From Micromonosporaceae bacterium KJ-029 (GTDB taxonomy: Bacteria; Actinomycetota; Actinomycetes; Mycobacteriales; Micromonosporaceae), in assembly GCA_005402585.1 (NCBI GenBank), contig BIFP01000051.1:1-64000 (forward strand): DNA of 64,000 nucleotides, in the 5' to 3' direction. Below, piece after piece: positions 1 to 7,962 of the stretch. Below the pieces are notes generated by a model that saw nothing but the letters and a program-made list of their open reading frames with translations, searched no databases and had not been told where the DNA came from. The first letter of the stretch is position 1; each line of letters opens with the position of its first letter. The position numbers and the translations under genes were made by a program.

Positions 1-89
1 ATCATGGCGGGGATGACCTATTTGTCGAGCACCCCACATCGACACGTCTCGCCATAACCCATCGGATCAGACCGGTTACCCGACAGTCT
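1..89. other. Left-edge non-coding stretch
   Basis: These bases lie downstream of the MarR stop codon. I see no open frame, convincing hairpin or repeat in them. Confidence 0.5.
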
Positions 90-686
90 CTAACGCGCGC
101 CTTCGGCGCCCGCCGGCCGGCTCGGTACGGATGTCGACGGGCGTTTCGGGCCGCCGGGGGAGGGGTCCGGCGTGGTTTCGGCCGGTCGTGGGGCTTCGAA
201 GCCCGCGAGCCAGGTGGCGAGCAGCGACTCCAGGTGTGCCGCCTGGTCCGGGGTGAGCACGTCGAGGAGTCGCCGTTCGTTTCGCATGTGTTCGGTGAAC
301 GCCTGGTCGATCAGGTCCCGGCCGGCCTCGGTGAGCGCGACGACCCGCCCGCGGCCGTCGGTCGTGCTCGGGCGGCGGGTGACCAGTCCGTCGCGTTCCA
401 GCCGGTCGATGCGTTTGGTCATGGCGCCGGTGGTCACCATCGTGAACGCCGCGAGTTCGCCGGGCGCGCGTTCGAAGGGTGCGCCGGCGCGCCGGAGGGT
501 GGCGAGGACGTCGAACTCGCCCTCCCCAAGCCCGTACCGCCGGTAGACGACGCGCAGCTGCTCGGTGAGGTGACCGGCCAGGCGGTGCAGCCGGCCGATC
601 ACTCCCTGCGGGCTCACGTCCAGGTCGGGGCGTTCACGGGCCCACGCCTGCTGGATGCGGGCGACGTGGTCGAGGTGCTCGGTCAC
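90..686 (-). CDS. MarR-family transcriptional regulator
   Basis: A 198-residue winged-helix repressor-type protein. The helix-turn-helix and wing are visible in the stretch running from LGEGEFDVLATLRR through TTGAMTKRIDRLERDGLVTR to DGRGRVVALTEAG, the usual MarR core. The C-terminus is a Pro-rich tail with no obvious role. I chose the GTG at 686 because it lies about 7 bases after a TATAGT -10 box in a perfect palindrome, implying a leaderless mRNA. An ATG at 707 is also open but lies at the palindrome centre. The gene is divergent from an EamA exporter, the classic arrangement for a MarR protein that represses an efflux gene and itself. The ligand is unknown. Confidence 0.88.
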   Translation of the reverse strand: MTEHLDHVARIQQAWARERPDLDVSPQGVIGRLHRLAGHLTEQLRVVYRRYGLGEGEFDVLATLRRAGAPFERAPGELAAFTMVTTGAMTKRIDRLERDGLVTRRPSTTDGRGRVVALTEAGRDLIDQAFTEHMRNERRLLDVLTPDQAAHLESLLATWLAGFEAPRPAETTPDPSPGGPKRPSTSVPSRPAGAEGAR

Positions 687-692
687 GCCCAC

Positions 693-720
693 CACTATAG
701 CTTCCATGGAAGCTATAGTG
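693..720. promoter_or_regulatory. 28-bp perfect palindrome, divergent operator/promoter
   Basis: The half-site CACTATAGCTTCCA is followed directly by its exact reverse complement, centred between 706 and 707. Each arm holds a TATAGT -10 hexamer, one per strand. A second, partial copy (ACTTCCGTGGAAGCTA) follows at 721-736. GTG codons at 686 (minus) and 727 (plus) sit symmetrically about 20 bases from the centre. I read this as the MarR operator overlapping two leaderless promoters. No clear -35 hexamers were seen. Confidence 0.75.
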
Positions 721-726
721 ACTTCC

Positions 727-1716
727 GTGGAAGCTAATTTTCGGTGGGTGCCCATCACCGCGATAGCGCCGGTCGCGTGGGGCGCGACCTACTTCGTCAC
801 CCACCAGTACCTGCCGGCCGACTATCCGCTGTACGGCGGGGTGATCCGGGCGCTGCCCGCGGGTCTGCTCCTACTCCTCGTGCGCCGCGCGGTTCCGCGC
901 CGGGAGTGGTGGTGGCGGTCGCTGGTCCTCGGCACCCTGAACGTGGGCGCGTTCTTCGTGCTGATCTACCTCGCGGCACAGGCCCTGCCGACCAGCATCG
1001 CCTCGACGATCATGGCGACCGCTCCGGTCGCCATGATGCTGATCGCCTGGCTGGCGCTGTCCGAACGGCCGCGCGCCGCACACCTGGCCGGCGCCGGCAT
1101 CGGGATCGGCGGCGTCTGCCTCATGCTGCTGGACGGTACGACCGCGGTCAGTCTCGGCGGTGTGCTCGCCTCCGTCGCGGCCATGGCGATGTCCGCCGTC
1201 GGCTACGTGCTGGCGAAGAAGTGGAGCGCGGGGATCGACGTGTTCTCGCTGACCTCGTGGCAACTCGTCGCCGGGGGAGTGATCCTGCTGCCCGCCGCCG
1301 TGCTGATCGAAGGGCCACCGCCCACCCTGGACCGGCCGGCGATCCTCGGCTTCGGCTACGTGACGATCGTGGCGACCGCCCTCGCCTTCGCCGCCTGGTT
1401 CACCGGACTGCGGCACCTGAGCGCCGGCACCGTGGGGCTCATCGGGCTGCTCAACCCGATCACCGGTGTGCTGCTGGGCGCCCTGATCGCCAGTGAGAGG
1501 CTCGCCCCGCAGCAGATCTGCGGGGTCGTCCTGGTGCTCGTCGGCGTCCTGCTCGGCCAGCCCGTCGCCGAGCGGCTGGTCACGCGGATTCGCGCCGTAC
1601 ACCTGGGGCGGGACGGGGGCGTGGCCTCGCTGGTGCCGTCGCGATCGCCCGCCCCCGACCCGCTGCCCACGCGGCAGCCGGACCGGGTGGGTCCGACGGC
1701 CGCTGATCCGGGCTAG
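727..1716 (+). CDS. EamA/DMT-family transporter
   Basis: A 329-residue inner-membrane protein made of two EamA repeats (about residues 8-145 and 150-290), ten predicted hydrophobic segments in all. It begins with the typical actinobacterial WGATYFVTHQYLPADYPLYGG signature. Members of this drug/metabolite transporter superfamily export amino acids, metabolites or toxic compounds; the substrate here cannot be read from sequence. The start is GTG 727, positioned for a leaderless transcript; an ATG at 706 is in frame. The stop overlaps the stop of the convergent aldehyde dehydrogenase gene. It is probably repressed by the divergent MarR protein. Confidence 0.88.
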   Translation: MEANFRWVPITAIAPVAWGATYFVTHQYLPADYPLYGGVIRALPAGLLLLLVRRAVPRREWWWRSLVLGTLNVGAFFVLIYLAAQALPTSIASTIMATAPVAMMLIAWLALSERPRAAHLAGAGIGIGGVCLMLLDGTTAVSLGGVLASVAAMAMSAVGYVLAKKWSAGIDVFSLTSWQLVAGGVILLPAAVLIEGPPPTLDRPAILGFGYVTIVATALAFAAWFTGLRHLSAGTVGLIGLLNPITGVLLGALIASERLAPQQICGVVLVLVGVLLGQPVAERLVTRIRAVHLGRDGGVASLVPSRSPAPDPLPTRQPDRVGPTAADPG

Positions 1717-3125
1717 CCCAGGACGACGAGCTTCTGGTGCACCATCGCCTCGATGGCGTACCGGATCCCCTCCCGCCCCTCACCCGACTCCTTCACGCCC
1801 CCGTACGGCATGTGGTCCGAGCGGTACGACGCCGGCCTGTTCACCAGCACGGTCCCGGCCTGAGCCTCGGCGACGTACCGGCGTACCTCCCGCAGGTCGT
1901 TGGAGTAGATGGCCGTGTTGAGGCCGAACCGGGAGGAGTTGACCGCAGCGAGTGCCTCCCCGAGCGACGACACCGGCACCAGTGTGACCACCGGCCCGAA
2001 GACCTCCTCGCAGATCAGCGGGGAGTCCGGGGCCACGCCGGTGATGACCGTCGGCTCCAGCACACCGTCGACGACGCCGCCACCGGCCAGGATCTTCGCA
2101 CCGGCGGCCTCGGCGTCGGCGAGCCAGGCGCGTACCCGTCCGGTCGACTCGGGGGTGATCAGCGGACCGACGTCGGTGGCCGGATCGCTCGGATCACCCA
2201 CGGCGAGCCCGCTCGCGACCTCGCGGATCTGCGCGACGAGTTGGTCGACGACCTCGGTGTGCGCGTACAGCCGCTGGAGCGAGACGCAGGCCTGGCCGGA
2301 GAAGGCGAAGCCGGCGGAGACCGCCGCCGAGGCGGCGGCGCCGAGGTCGGCCGAGGGCATCACCACCATCGCCGTGTTCGAGCCCAGTTCCAGCACGTGA
2401 CGTTTGGTCGGCGAGGCGGCCTTGAGCTGCCAGCCCACCCGCGACGAACCGGTGAAGGTGACCATGGTGACCACCGGCGAGTCGTTCAGCGCCGCCACGA
2501 TCTGCGCCGGGTCGCCGGTGACCAGGTTGAGCTGGCCGGCCGGCAGCCCGGCCTGTTCGAAGACCTCGACGAGCAGGCCGGCGGAGAGCGGCGTCTTCTC
2601 CGACGGCTTGAGCACCACCGGGCAGCCGGCCGCGATCGCGGGGGCAACCTTGTGCAGCACGAGGTTGACCGGGAAGTTGAACGGCGTGATCGCCGCGACG
2701 ACGCCGACCGGTTCCGGCACGGTGAACCCGATTGTGTCCGCCCCGGACGCCACCGCGTTCATCGGCACGGTCTCGCCCGGCAGCCGGGCCGCCTCCTCGG
2801 CCGCCCAGCGCAGGGTCAGGATCGCCCGCTGCAACTCGGCCTCGGCGTGCTTGCGTGGCTTGCCCGCCTCGCGGAGCAGCATCTCGGCGAACTCGTCGCG
2901 CCGCCGCTCCAACAGCGCGGTGGCCCGGTGCAGGATCGCCGCCCGCTCGTACGGCGGGAGGGGTTTCCGCAGCGCCCGGTGGGCGGCCTGGACGGCGAGA
3001 TCGACCTGCTCCCGGGTGGCGACCGCGACGGTCCCGACGACCGAGCGGTCCCAGGGCGAGAGGACGTCCTGGGTGCCGTTCCCGTCCAGCCACGCGCCGT
3101 CGACGTAAAGCCGCTGCGTCCTCAT
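1713..3125 (-). CDS. NAD(P)-dependent aldehyde dehydrogenase
   Basis: A 470-residue ALDH-superfamily enzyme oxidising an aldehyde to an acid in the cytoplasm. Visible signatures: the nucleotide-site TPFNFP (Asn about 150), FTGSSRVG, the general base in LELGSN (Glu about 246), the nucleophile in GQACVS (Cys about 280), and EEVFGPV. The ATG at 3125 overlaps the stop of the upstream gene as ATGA, so the two are translationally coupled. It is the last gene of a catabolic operon with a kinase and an aldolase, so its substrate is probably the short aldehyde released by that aldolase. That role is inference; succinate-semialdehyde or lactaldehyde-type substrates are equally possible. Confidence 0.9.
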   Translation of the reverse strand: MRTQRLYVDGAWLDGNGTQDVLSPWDRSVVGTVAVATREQVDLAVQAAHRALRKPLPPYERAAILHRATALLERRRDEFAEMLLREAGKPRKHAEAELQRAILTLRWAAEEAARLPGETVPMNAVASGADTIGFTVPEPVGVVAAITPFNFPVNLVLHKVAPAIAAGCPVVLKPSEKTPLSAGLLVEVFEQAGLPAGQLNLVTGDPAQIVAALNDSPVVTMVTFTGSSRVGWQLKAASPTKRHVLELGSNTAMVVMPSADLGAAASAAVSAGFAFSGQACVSLQRLYAHTEVVDQLVAQIREVASGLAVGDPSDPATDVGPLITPESTGRVRAWLADAEAAGAKILAGGGVVDGVLEPTVITGVAPDSPLICEEVFGPVVTLVPVSSLGEALAAVNSSRFGLNTAIYSNDLREVRRYVAEAQAGTVLVNRPASYRSDHMPYGGVKESGEGREGIRYAIEAMVHQKLVVLG

Positions 3126-4183
3126 ACCGACGGTCCCTTCAACTCCGCGCACACCGCGTCGACGAAGCCGGCGGTGTCGGCCGTGCCACCGAGGTCCCGG
3201 GTCTTGACCCCCCGGGCGATGACCGTCTCCATGGCGGCCTGCAACCGGCCGGCGGCCGTCGTCTCGCCCAGGTGCTCCAGCATCATCGCGCCGGCCCAGA
3301 TCTGGCCCACCGGGTTGGCGACGCCCTGCCCGGCGATGTCCGGGGCCGATCCGTGCACGGGCTCGAACATGGACGGGTAGCGTCGCTCGGGGTTGAGGTT
3401 GGCGCTCGGTGAGGCACCGATCGACCCGGTGACGGCGCCGGCGAGGTCGGAGAGGATGTCGCCGAACAGGTTCGAGGCGACGATCACGTCGAAGCTCGCC
3501 GGATCCAGGACCAGCTTCGCCGCGAAGGCGTCGATCAGCAGGCTGTCGAGTCGGACGTCGGGATGCTCGGCGACCACCTCACGGACCACCTCGTCCCAGA
3601 ACGGCATGGTGTGCACGATGCCGTTGGACTTGGTGGCCGAGGTGAGCTTGCCACGCCGGGCCTGGGCGAGGCGAGCGGCGAAGGCGGCGGCCCGGGCGGT
3701 GCCGCGCCGGGTGAAGATGGCCTCCTGTACCGCTGCCTCCTCCGGCTGACCGCGGTACAGCCGTCCGCCGATCTCCGAGTACTCGCCCTCGACGTTCTCC
3801 CGCACGATGACCAGGTCGATGTCGCCCTCGGCGGTGACCCGGTTCGGTACGCCGGGCAGCGTCTTCGCCGGCCGGAGGTTGATGTACTGGTCGAAGGTGC
3901 GGCGGATCGGGATGAGCAGGCCCCACAGCGTCTCGGTGTCGGGGATCTCCGGCACCCCGACCGCCCCGAGGAAGATCGCGTCGTGCGGGGCGAGCTGATC
4001 CAGGCCGTCGACCGGCATCATCCGGCCGTGCTCGTGGTAGTGCTCCGAGCCCCACGGCAGGTCGTGCCAGTCGAAGCGGAACGAGTGTTGACCGGCCACG
4101 AGGTCGAGGCAGGTGACGGCGGCGGGGAGGACCTCGAGCCCGATCCCGTCGCCGGGGATGCAGGCGACCCTGTACATGTTCAT
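3122..4183 (-). CDS. Tartrate/D-malate dehydrogenase-type decarboxylating enzyme
   Basis: A 353-residue member of the isocitrate/isopropylmalate dehydrogenase family, closest by eye to DmlA/TtuC enzymes. These oxidise and beta-decarboxylate D-malate, tartrate or related 2-hydroxyacids with NAD and Mn/Mg. Signatures are GDGIGLEV near the N-terminus, VRENVEGEYSEIGG, SATKSNG, the metal-binding NLFGDILSDLAGA, and FEPVHGSAPDI. The start ATG 4183 overlaps the upstream stop (ATGA) and the stop overlaps the next start (ATGA), so it sits tightly inside the operon. A role acting on an acid made from the operon's aldehyde is possible but unproven. Confidence 0.88.
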   Translation of the reverse strand: MNMYRVACIPGDGIGLEVLPAAVTCLDLVAGQHSFRFDWHDLPWGSEHYHEHGRMMPVDGLDQLAPHDAIFLGAVGVPEIPDTETLWGLLIPIRRTFDQYINLRPAKTLPGVPNRVTAEGDIDLVIVRENVEGEYSEIGGRLYRGQPEEAAVQEAIFTRRGTARAAAFAARLAQARRGKLTSATKSNGIVHTMPFWDEVVREVVAEHPDVRLDSLLIDAFAAKLVLDPASFDVIVASNLFGDILSDLAGAVTGSIGASPSANLNPERRYPSMFEPVHGSAPDIAGQGVANPVGQIWAGAMMLEHLGETTAAGRLQAAMETVIARGVKTRDLGGTADTAGFVDAVCAELKGPSV

Positions 4184-5208
4184 GCTCGCGGGCTCCGGGG
4201 TGAGGGGACGATGAAGACCTTGTCGACCGCGCCGGCCTGTTGGGCGGCGAGCGCCTCGTCGATCTGTTCGAGGGAGTACGCGGCGGACCTGAGTTCGTGC
4301 AGCGGCAGCCGGTTCAGCATGCCGATCGCGCGGCGGTGGGTGTCCGGGTTGAGGGCCGTGCCGAGCAGGCTGAGTTCCCGGGCGTAGATCTCGTTCGGGC
4401 GGATCTTCGCGACGTCGTCCGGGTTGGCCACCCCGAACAGGAGGATGTTGCCACCACGGCAGGCCAGGTCGACGGCGGTCTCCACCACCGAGGAGGAGCC
4501 GACCGCGTCGATGGCCACCGGGTAGCCCACCCCGTCGGTGTACGACAGCGCGGCGTCGCGGAAGTCGGCCTGGGCGGGGTCGAGTACGGCGTCCGCGCCG
4601 AACCGCAGGGCGAGGTCCCGGCGGTGCGGGCGGCCGTCGACCGCGACCACCGGGTACGCGCCGGCGGCCTTCGCCAGGGCGACCATGATCGCACCGGCCG
4701 GTCCGCACCCGAAGACGATCGCCGGCAACCCGGAACGTACGCCGGCCCGGTCGATGCCGTGGATGCAGCAGGCGATCGGTTCGGTCAACGCGCCGTGGAA
4801 CGGGTCGGTGCCCGAGGGAAGCTTGAAGGCCAGTTTCTCCGGCACCTTCACCTGCTCCGCCATCCCACCGTCCAGGTGTACACCGGGGGCCTTGCGGTCC
4901 GGGCACATGTGCTGGGTTCCGGTCTGGCAGTTGAAACAGACACCGCAGTAGATGTGCGGCTCCACGGTGACGAGGTCGCCGACGGCGAGCGTCCGCACCG
5001 CCTCGCCGACCTGCTGCACGGTGCCGCAGATCTCGTGGCCGAGGATCACCGGCGGTCGGGCGGGGAAGTGGCCGTGCACGATGTGCGAGTCGGTGCCGCA
5101 CACCCCCACGGCGAGCGGGGCGACGACGACCTCGTCCGGTCCGGGGGAGAGGTCCGGAACGTCCTCGGTCCCGATGTGGCCACTGCCACGGTATACGACA
5201 GCACGCAT
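4180..5208 (-). CDS. Zinc-dependent medium-chain alcohol dehydrogenase
   Basis: A 342-residue MDR-family dehydrogenase of the sorbitol/threonine dehydrogenase type. Catalytic zinc ligands are visible: Cys37 (GVCGTD), His58 and Glu59 (GHE). The four structural-zinc cysteines are at about 88, 91, 94 and 102. The Rossmann motif is GCGPAGAI. It probably interconverts a polyol or hydroxyl group of the imported sugar with a ketone. It starts 8 bases after the DeoR stop and ends in an ATGA overlap with the next gene, so all are co-transcribed. The exact substrate is not recognisable. Confidence 0.9.
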   Translation of the reverse strand: MRAVVYRGSGHIGTEDVPDLSPGPDEVVVAPLAVGVCGTDSHIVHGHFPARPPVILGHEICGTVQQVGEAVRTLAVGDLVTVEPHIYCGVCFNCQTGTQHMCPDRKAPGVHLDGGMAEQVKVPEKLAFKLPSGTDPFHGALTEPIACCIHGIDRAGVRSGLPAIVFGCGPAGAIMVALAKAAGAYPVVAVDGRPHRRDLALRFGADAVLDPAQADFRDAALSYTDGVGYPVAIDAVGSSSVVETAVDLACRGGNILLFGVANPDDVAKIRPNEIYARELSLLGTALNPDTHRRAIGMLNRLPLHELRSAAYSLEQIDEALAAQQAGAVDKVFIVPSPRSPRA

Positions 5209-5216
5209 GAGATTTC

Positions 5217-6032
5217 CTATCGATGTTCGTGTGCGGAGGCCACGACGGTGACCCGCACGTCGTGGCGGGCGAGCATCTCGGCGTCCTCTTCGGTCAGACC
5301 GTCGTCGGTGACGACGTGGTCGATCACCTCCAGGGCACAGGCCCGCACCATGGCCGTACGCCGGAACTTCGTCGAGTCGGCGAGCAGCACGATCCGGTTG
5401 GAGATCTTGACCAACTCGCGCTTGGTGAGCGCGTCGAGGTCGGTGCCGCAGAAGACCCCGTGCTCGGAGACGCTCGACGCCGCCAGCAGCAGGGTGTGCA
5501 CCCGCAGGTGTTCCAGCGCGGCGACGGTGGCCGGGCCACCGAACGACTGGCTGACCTTGTTGAGGTTGCCGCCCAGGCCGTACGCCTCGACGTTGGGCAT
5601 GTTCAGCAGCGCGGTCAGCACCGGCAGCGAGTGTGTGATCGCGTTGAGTTCGAGGTCGCGGGGGAGCAGTTCGGCCACCCGGAGCACGGTGCTGCCCGCG
5701 TCGAAGGCGACCGCCGTACCCCGCTCGACGAACTTCGTCGCCTCCCGGGCGATCGCCGATTTGCTGTCCCGCTCCAGGCCGTACCGGTCGCGGAAGTCGC
5801 CGCTGCCCTCCAGTGCCGCCGCGGGCAGCATGGTGACGCCACCGTGGACGCTCCGGAGCAGCCCGTCGCCGACGAGCTTCTGGATGTCGCGCCGGATGGT
5901 CATGTCCGACACACCAAAGTGGTTCGCCAACTCGACTGTCGTGCAGAAGCCCTGTTCGGTGGTCATGGCGAGGATCTGTTGGCGCCGATCCGTCGTGTTG
6001 GTCGGACGAGTACTCACCGTTTCAGCCGCCAT
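5217..6032 (-). CDS. DeoR-family sugar operon regulator
   Basis: A 271-residue DeoR/GlpR repressor. The N-terminal HTH reads RRQQILAMTTEQGFCTT... with VSDMTIRRDIQKL as recognition helix, followed by LLRSVHGGV. The C-terminal DeoRC sugar-phosphate-binding domain shows DAGSTVLRVAELL and LLLADSTKF. I chose ATG 6032 because AAGAGGTGG lies at the right distance upstream. DeoR proteins usually sense a phosphorylated intermediate, here presumably the kinase product. It is encoded inside the operon between aldolase and dehydrogenase. The candidate operator is the dyad at 7890-7924. Confidence 0.92.
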   Translation of the reverse strand: MAAETVSTRPTNTTDRRQQILAMTTEQGFCTTVELANHFGVSDMTIRRDIQKLVGDGLLRSVHGGVTMLPAAALEGSGDFRDRYGLERDSKSAIAREATKFVERGTAVAFDAGSTVLRVAELLPRDLELNAITHSLPVLTALLNMPNVEAYGLGGNLNKVSQSFGGPATVAALEHLRVHTLLLAASSVSEHGVFCGTDLDALTKRELVKISNRIVLLADSTKFRRTAMVRACALEVIDHVVTDDGLTEEDAEMLARHDVRVTVVASAHEHR

Positions 6033-6063
6033 GGCAACCACCTCTTTCGACGACAGCAATCTT

Positions 6064-6951
6064 TCAAGCCACTGACTCGGCGACAAGCCGCTGGAGCCTG
6101 GTCAGGCGCTCCACGGAACGGGTCCGCAGGGCCTCGCTGACATCGGTCTCGCCGATCGTGTCGGCCCAGATTGCCCTACCGGCGAGGAAGCCGGCGGCCC
6201 CGCCCGCGACCGAGCGCTCGACGGCGGCGGCGAAGTCCTCGCTCCGGACGCCGTTGGACAGCACTACCCAGGCGCCGTCGACGATCTCCGACATCGCAAC
6301 CGCCTGCTGCTCGACGGCGGAGACGTCACCCGGGACGTAGCCGGGCACCTCGGCCTTGTAGACATCGGGGCCGAAGGCCGAAAGTTCCCTGGCGGCGGCC
6401 AGGATGGCCTTGTGGCGTTCGGTCGGATCCGTCCATCCACGACCCTGCGGCGGCCGGACGATCCCCTCCAGCAGCGAGATCGTGCCGGACTCCCGGCACA
6501 GCTCGAGGAACTCCCCGACGACCGTGGCCCGCTGGTCGGCGCCCCCGTCCGGGTGCCAGATCACCAGGAACTTCAGCGCCGCCGCGTCCACCGAGCGGAT
6601 GTACTCCACGGTGACCCTCGGGTCCACCGAACTGCCGTGCACTGCCTCGCCCGGGTTCTGGTGCAGGTCGTCGGCGGCGAGGATGAGCGCGGTGTCCGGG
6701 TGGATGGCGGCCGGATGGCCGCCGGCGAGCGCGTATTCCCGGTCGAGCAGGATCGCCGAGGCGTACGGCGAGAGGATCTCGGTGGCGAGCGACTTGAACT
6801 CCACCAACTCGCTGTCCGGCACCGCCCGGCCCGGGTCCTCGCCCTGCAGCATCGTCCGAAGCGACTCCCGCTGGTCGAGGGCGAGCATGGTGAGGTTTCC
6901 TCGCTCGTCCGCGAGCCTGTGCAGAGCCGGATGCCTGACCGTCGCTGTCAT
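6064..6951 (-). CDS. Class I LacD/YihT-type aldolase
   Basis: A 295-residue TIM-barrel aldolase. By eye it matches tagatose-1,6-bisphosphate aldolase and the E. coli sulfofructose-1-phosphate aldolase YihT: MLALDQRES near the N-terminus, LSPYASAILLD, the Schiff-base lysine in DVYKAEVPGY (Lys199), LSNGVRSEDF, and GFLAGRAIW (Arg259). It should cleave a ketose phosphate into dihydroxyacetone phosphate and an aldehyde. The start overlaps the kinase stop (ATGA). The family alone does not distinguish tagatose-, sulfofructose- or other ketose-phosphate substrates. Confidence 0.88.
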   Translation of the reverse strand: MTATVRHPALHRLADERGNLTMLALDQRESLRTMLQGEDPGRAVPDSELVEFKSLATEILSPYASAILLDREYALAGGHPAAIHPDTALILAADDLHQNPGEAVHGSSVDPRVTVEYIRSVDAAALKFLVIWHPDGGADQRATVVGEFLELCRESGTISLLEGIVRPPQGRGWTDPTERHKAILAAARELSAFGPDVYKAEVPGYVPGDVSAVEQQAVAMSEIVDGAWVVLSNGVRSEDFAAAVERSVAGGAAGFLAGRAIWADTIGETDVSEALRTRSVERLTRLQRLVAESVA

Positions 6952-7853
6952 TGCGTTGCTCCCTGGGGGTTCTGTGGTCCGTTGTCGAGCAGGAATCGGG
7001 TGACTTCGTCGAAGGTGGGGATCCCGGAACGTCCGTCGAGGGCCCGGCAGGACAGGGCGGCCACCGCGTTGGCGTACCGGGCGGCCTCGACCAGGTCGAA
7101 TCCGTGGGCCAGGCCGGCCACCAGGGCGCCGTGGAAGACATCCCCGGCGCCGAGGGTGCTCACCACCTCGACGGTGAAGCCGGGGACGTGGGTCAGTGGC
7201 ACGTCGGGTGCGCTGACGTAGCAGCCCTGGCCGCCGTCGGTGGCGACGACGGTGACCGCGCCCTCGTCGTGGGCGTGACGCACCAGGTCCGGCACGGGCA
7301 GCGCGCCGTACCGGCGGCGCAGCGCCTCGACGGTCGGCACGAAGAGGTCGACACCGGCCAGCCGTAGGCCGGCGATGTCGTTGCCGGCGTCGATCGAGAT
7401 GCGGAAGGCGCGGCCCGGGTCGGCGAGGTGTGGTGCGACGGCGTCGTAACCGGCGTGGTCCACATGCACCCAACGCGCCCGCGGCGGTACGGCCGGCAGG
7501 CGGGGCGGTTCCGGTACGAGGGTGGCGATCGCCCGGGTGTTCGATTCCCGACAACTGAGGATCACGCTTTGCGCGGTCGCACCGTCGGTCTCGACGAGGG
7601 TGGTGTCCACGCCCTCCGCCTGAAGGGACGCGGTGACCAGCTGCCCGGCCGCGTCGGCGCCGACCCGTCCGCAGAACGCCACGCCCACCCCGAGGCGGGC
7701 CACGGCGACCGCGGCGGTGGAGGCCGGACCGCCTGGGTGCTGGCTGATGGCGTGGGCGACGACCCGCTCGTCGGTCCGCGGCATCACGTCGACAAGCGCG
7801 ATGGTGTCCAGGTTCGCGGCGCCGACGCAGAGCACCTCCCATGGTCCCGCCAT
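6948..7853 (-). CDS. PfkB/ribokinase-family carbohydrate kinase, YihV-like
   Basis: A 301-residue sugar kinase. The substrate-binding GGPASTAAVAVARLG stretch and the catalytic TLGAGDVFHGAL motif (Asp238) are clear. Its C-terminal order AGDVFHGAL...NAVAALSCRALDGRSGIP closely resembles E. coli sulfofructose kinase YihV. By-eye alignment suggests that one basic residue recalled as contacting sulfonate in YihV is replaced (Ala134), so sulfofructose need not be the substrate. It is the first gene of the operon, 34 bases from the DeoR-like dyad, with a GGGAG-type ribosome site before ATG 7853. Confidence 0.87.
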   Translation of the reverse strand: MAGPWEVLCVGAANLDTIALVDVMPRTDERVVAHAISQHPGGPASTAAVAVARLGVGVAFCGRVGADAAGQLVTASLQAEGVDTTLVETDGATAQSVILSCRESNTRAIATLVPEPPRLPAVPPRARWVHVDHAGYDAVAPHLADPGRAFRISIDAGNDIAGLRLAGVDLFVPTVEALRRRYGALPVPDLVRHAHDEGAVTVVATDGGQGCYVSAPDVPLTHVPGFTVEVVSTLGAGDVFHGALVAGLAHGFDLVEAARYANAVAALSCRALDGRSGIPTFDEVTRFLLDNGPQNPQGATQ

Positions 7854-7889
7854 ACCCGCTCCCGTCTGGTGATTTTCGATCAGCTGGGT

Positions 7890-7924
7890 GTTGACAGTTT
7901 CACAATCACTGTGCGAATGTCAAC
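7890..7924. promoter_or_regulatory. Inverted repeat between divergent kinase and binding-protein genes
   Basis: GTTGACA (7890-7896) and TGTCAAC (7918-7924) form perfect arms. An inner imperfect pair TTTCACA/TGTGCGAA shares the same centre near 7907. The TTGACA arm could also be a -35 box for the plus-strand transporter genes. Position and symmetry suggest the operator of the DeoR protein encoded at 5217-6032, controlling both directions. Confidence 0.6.
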
Positions 7925-7962
7925 CTCCACCTGTGAGAACCACCACCATCCACGGAGGGATC

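Noticed and set aside
1737-3380. Long open frame on the plus strand antisense to the dehydrogenase genes
   Set aside because: The translation is rich in Arg/Gly/Asp/His with no motif. Such frames arise naturally in GC-rich DNA opposite real genes. The same reasoning removes the long frames antisense to 22347-24386, 27080-29530 and 35345-36919.
7531-7550. tRNA T-loop-like GTTCGATTCC
   Set aside because: It lies inside the kinase coding sequence and no cloverleaf partner stems are present.
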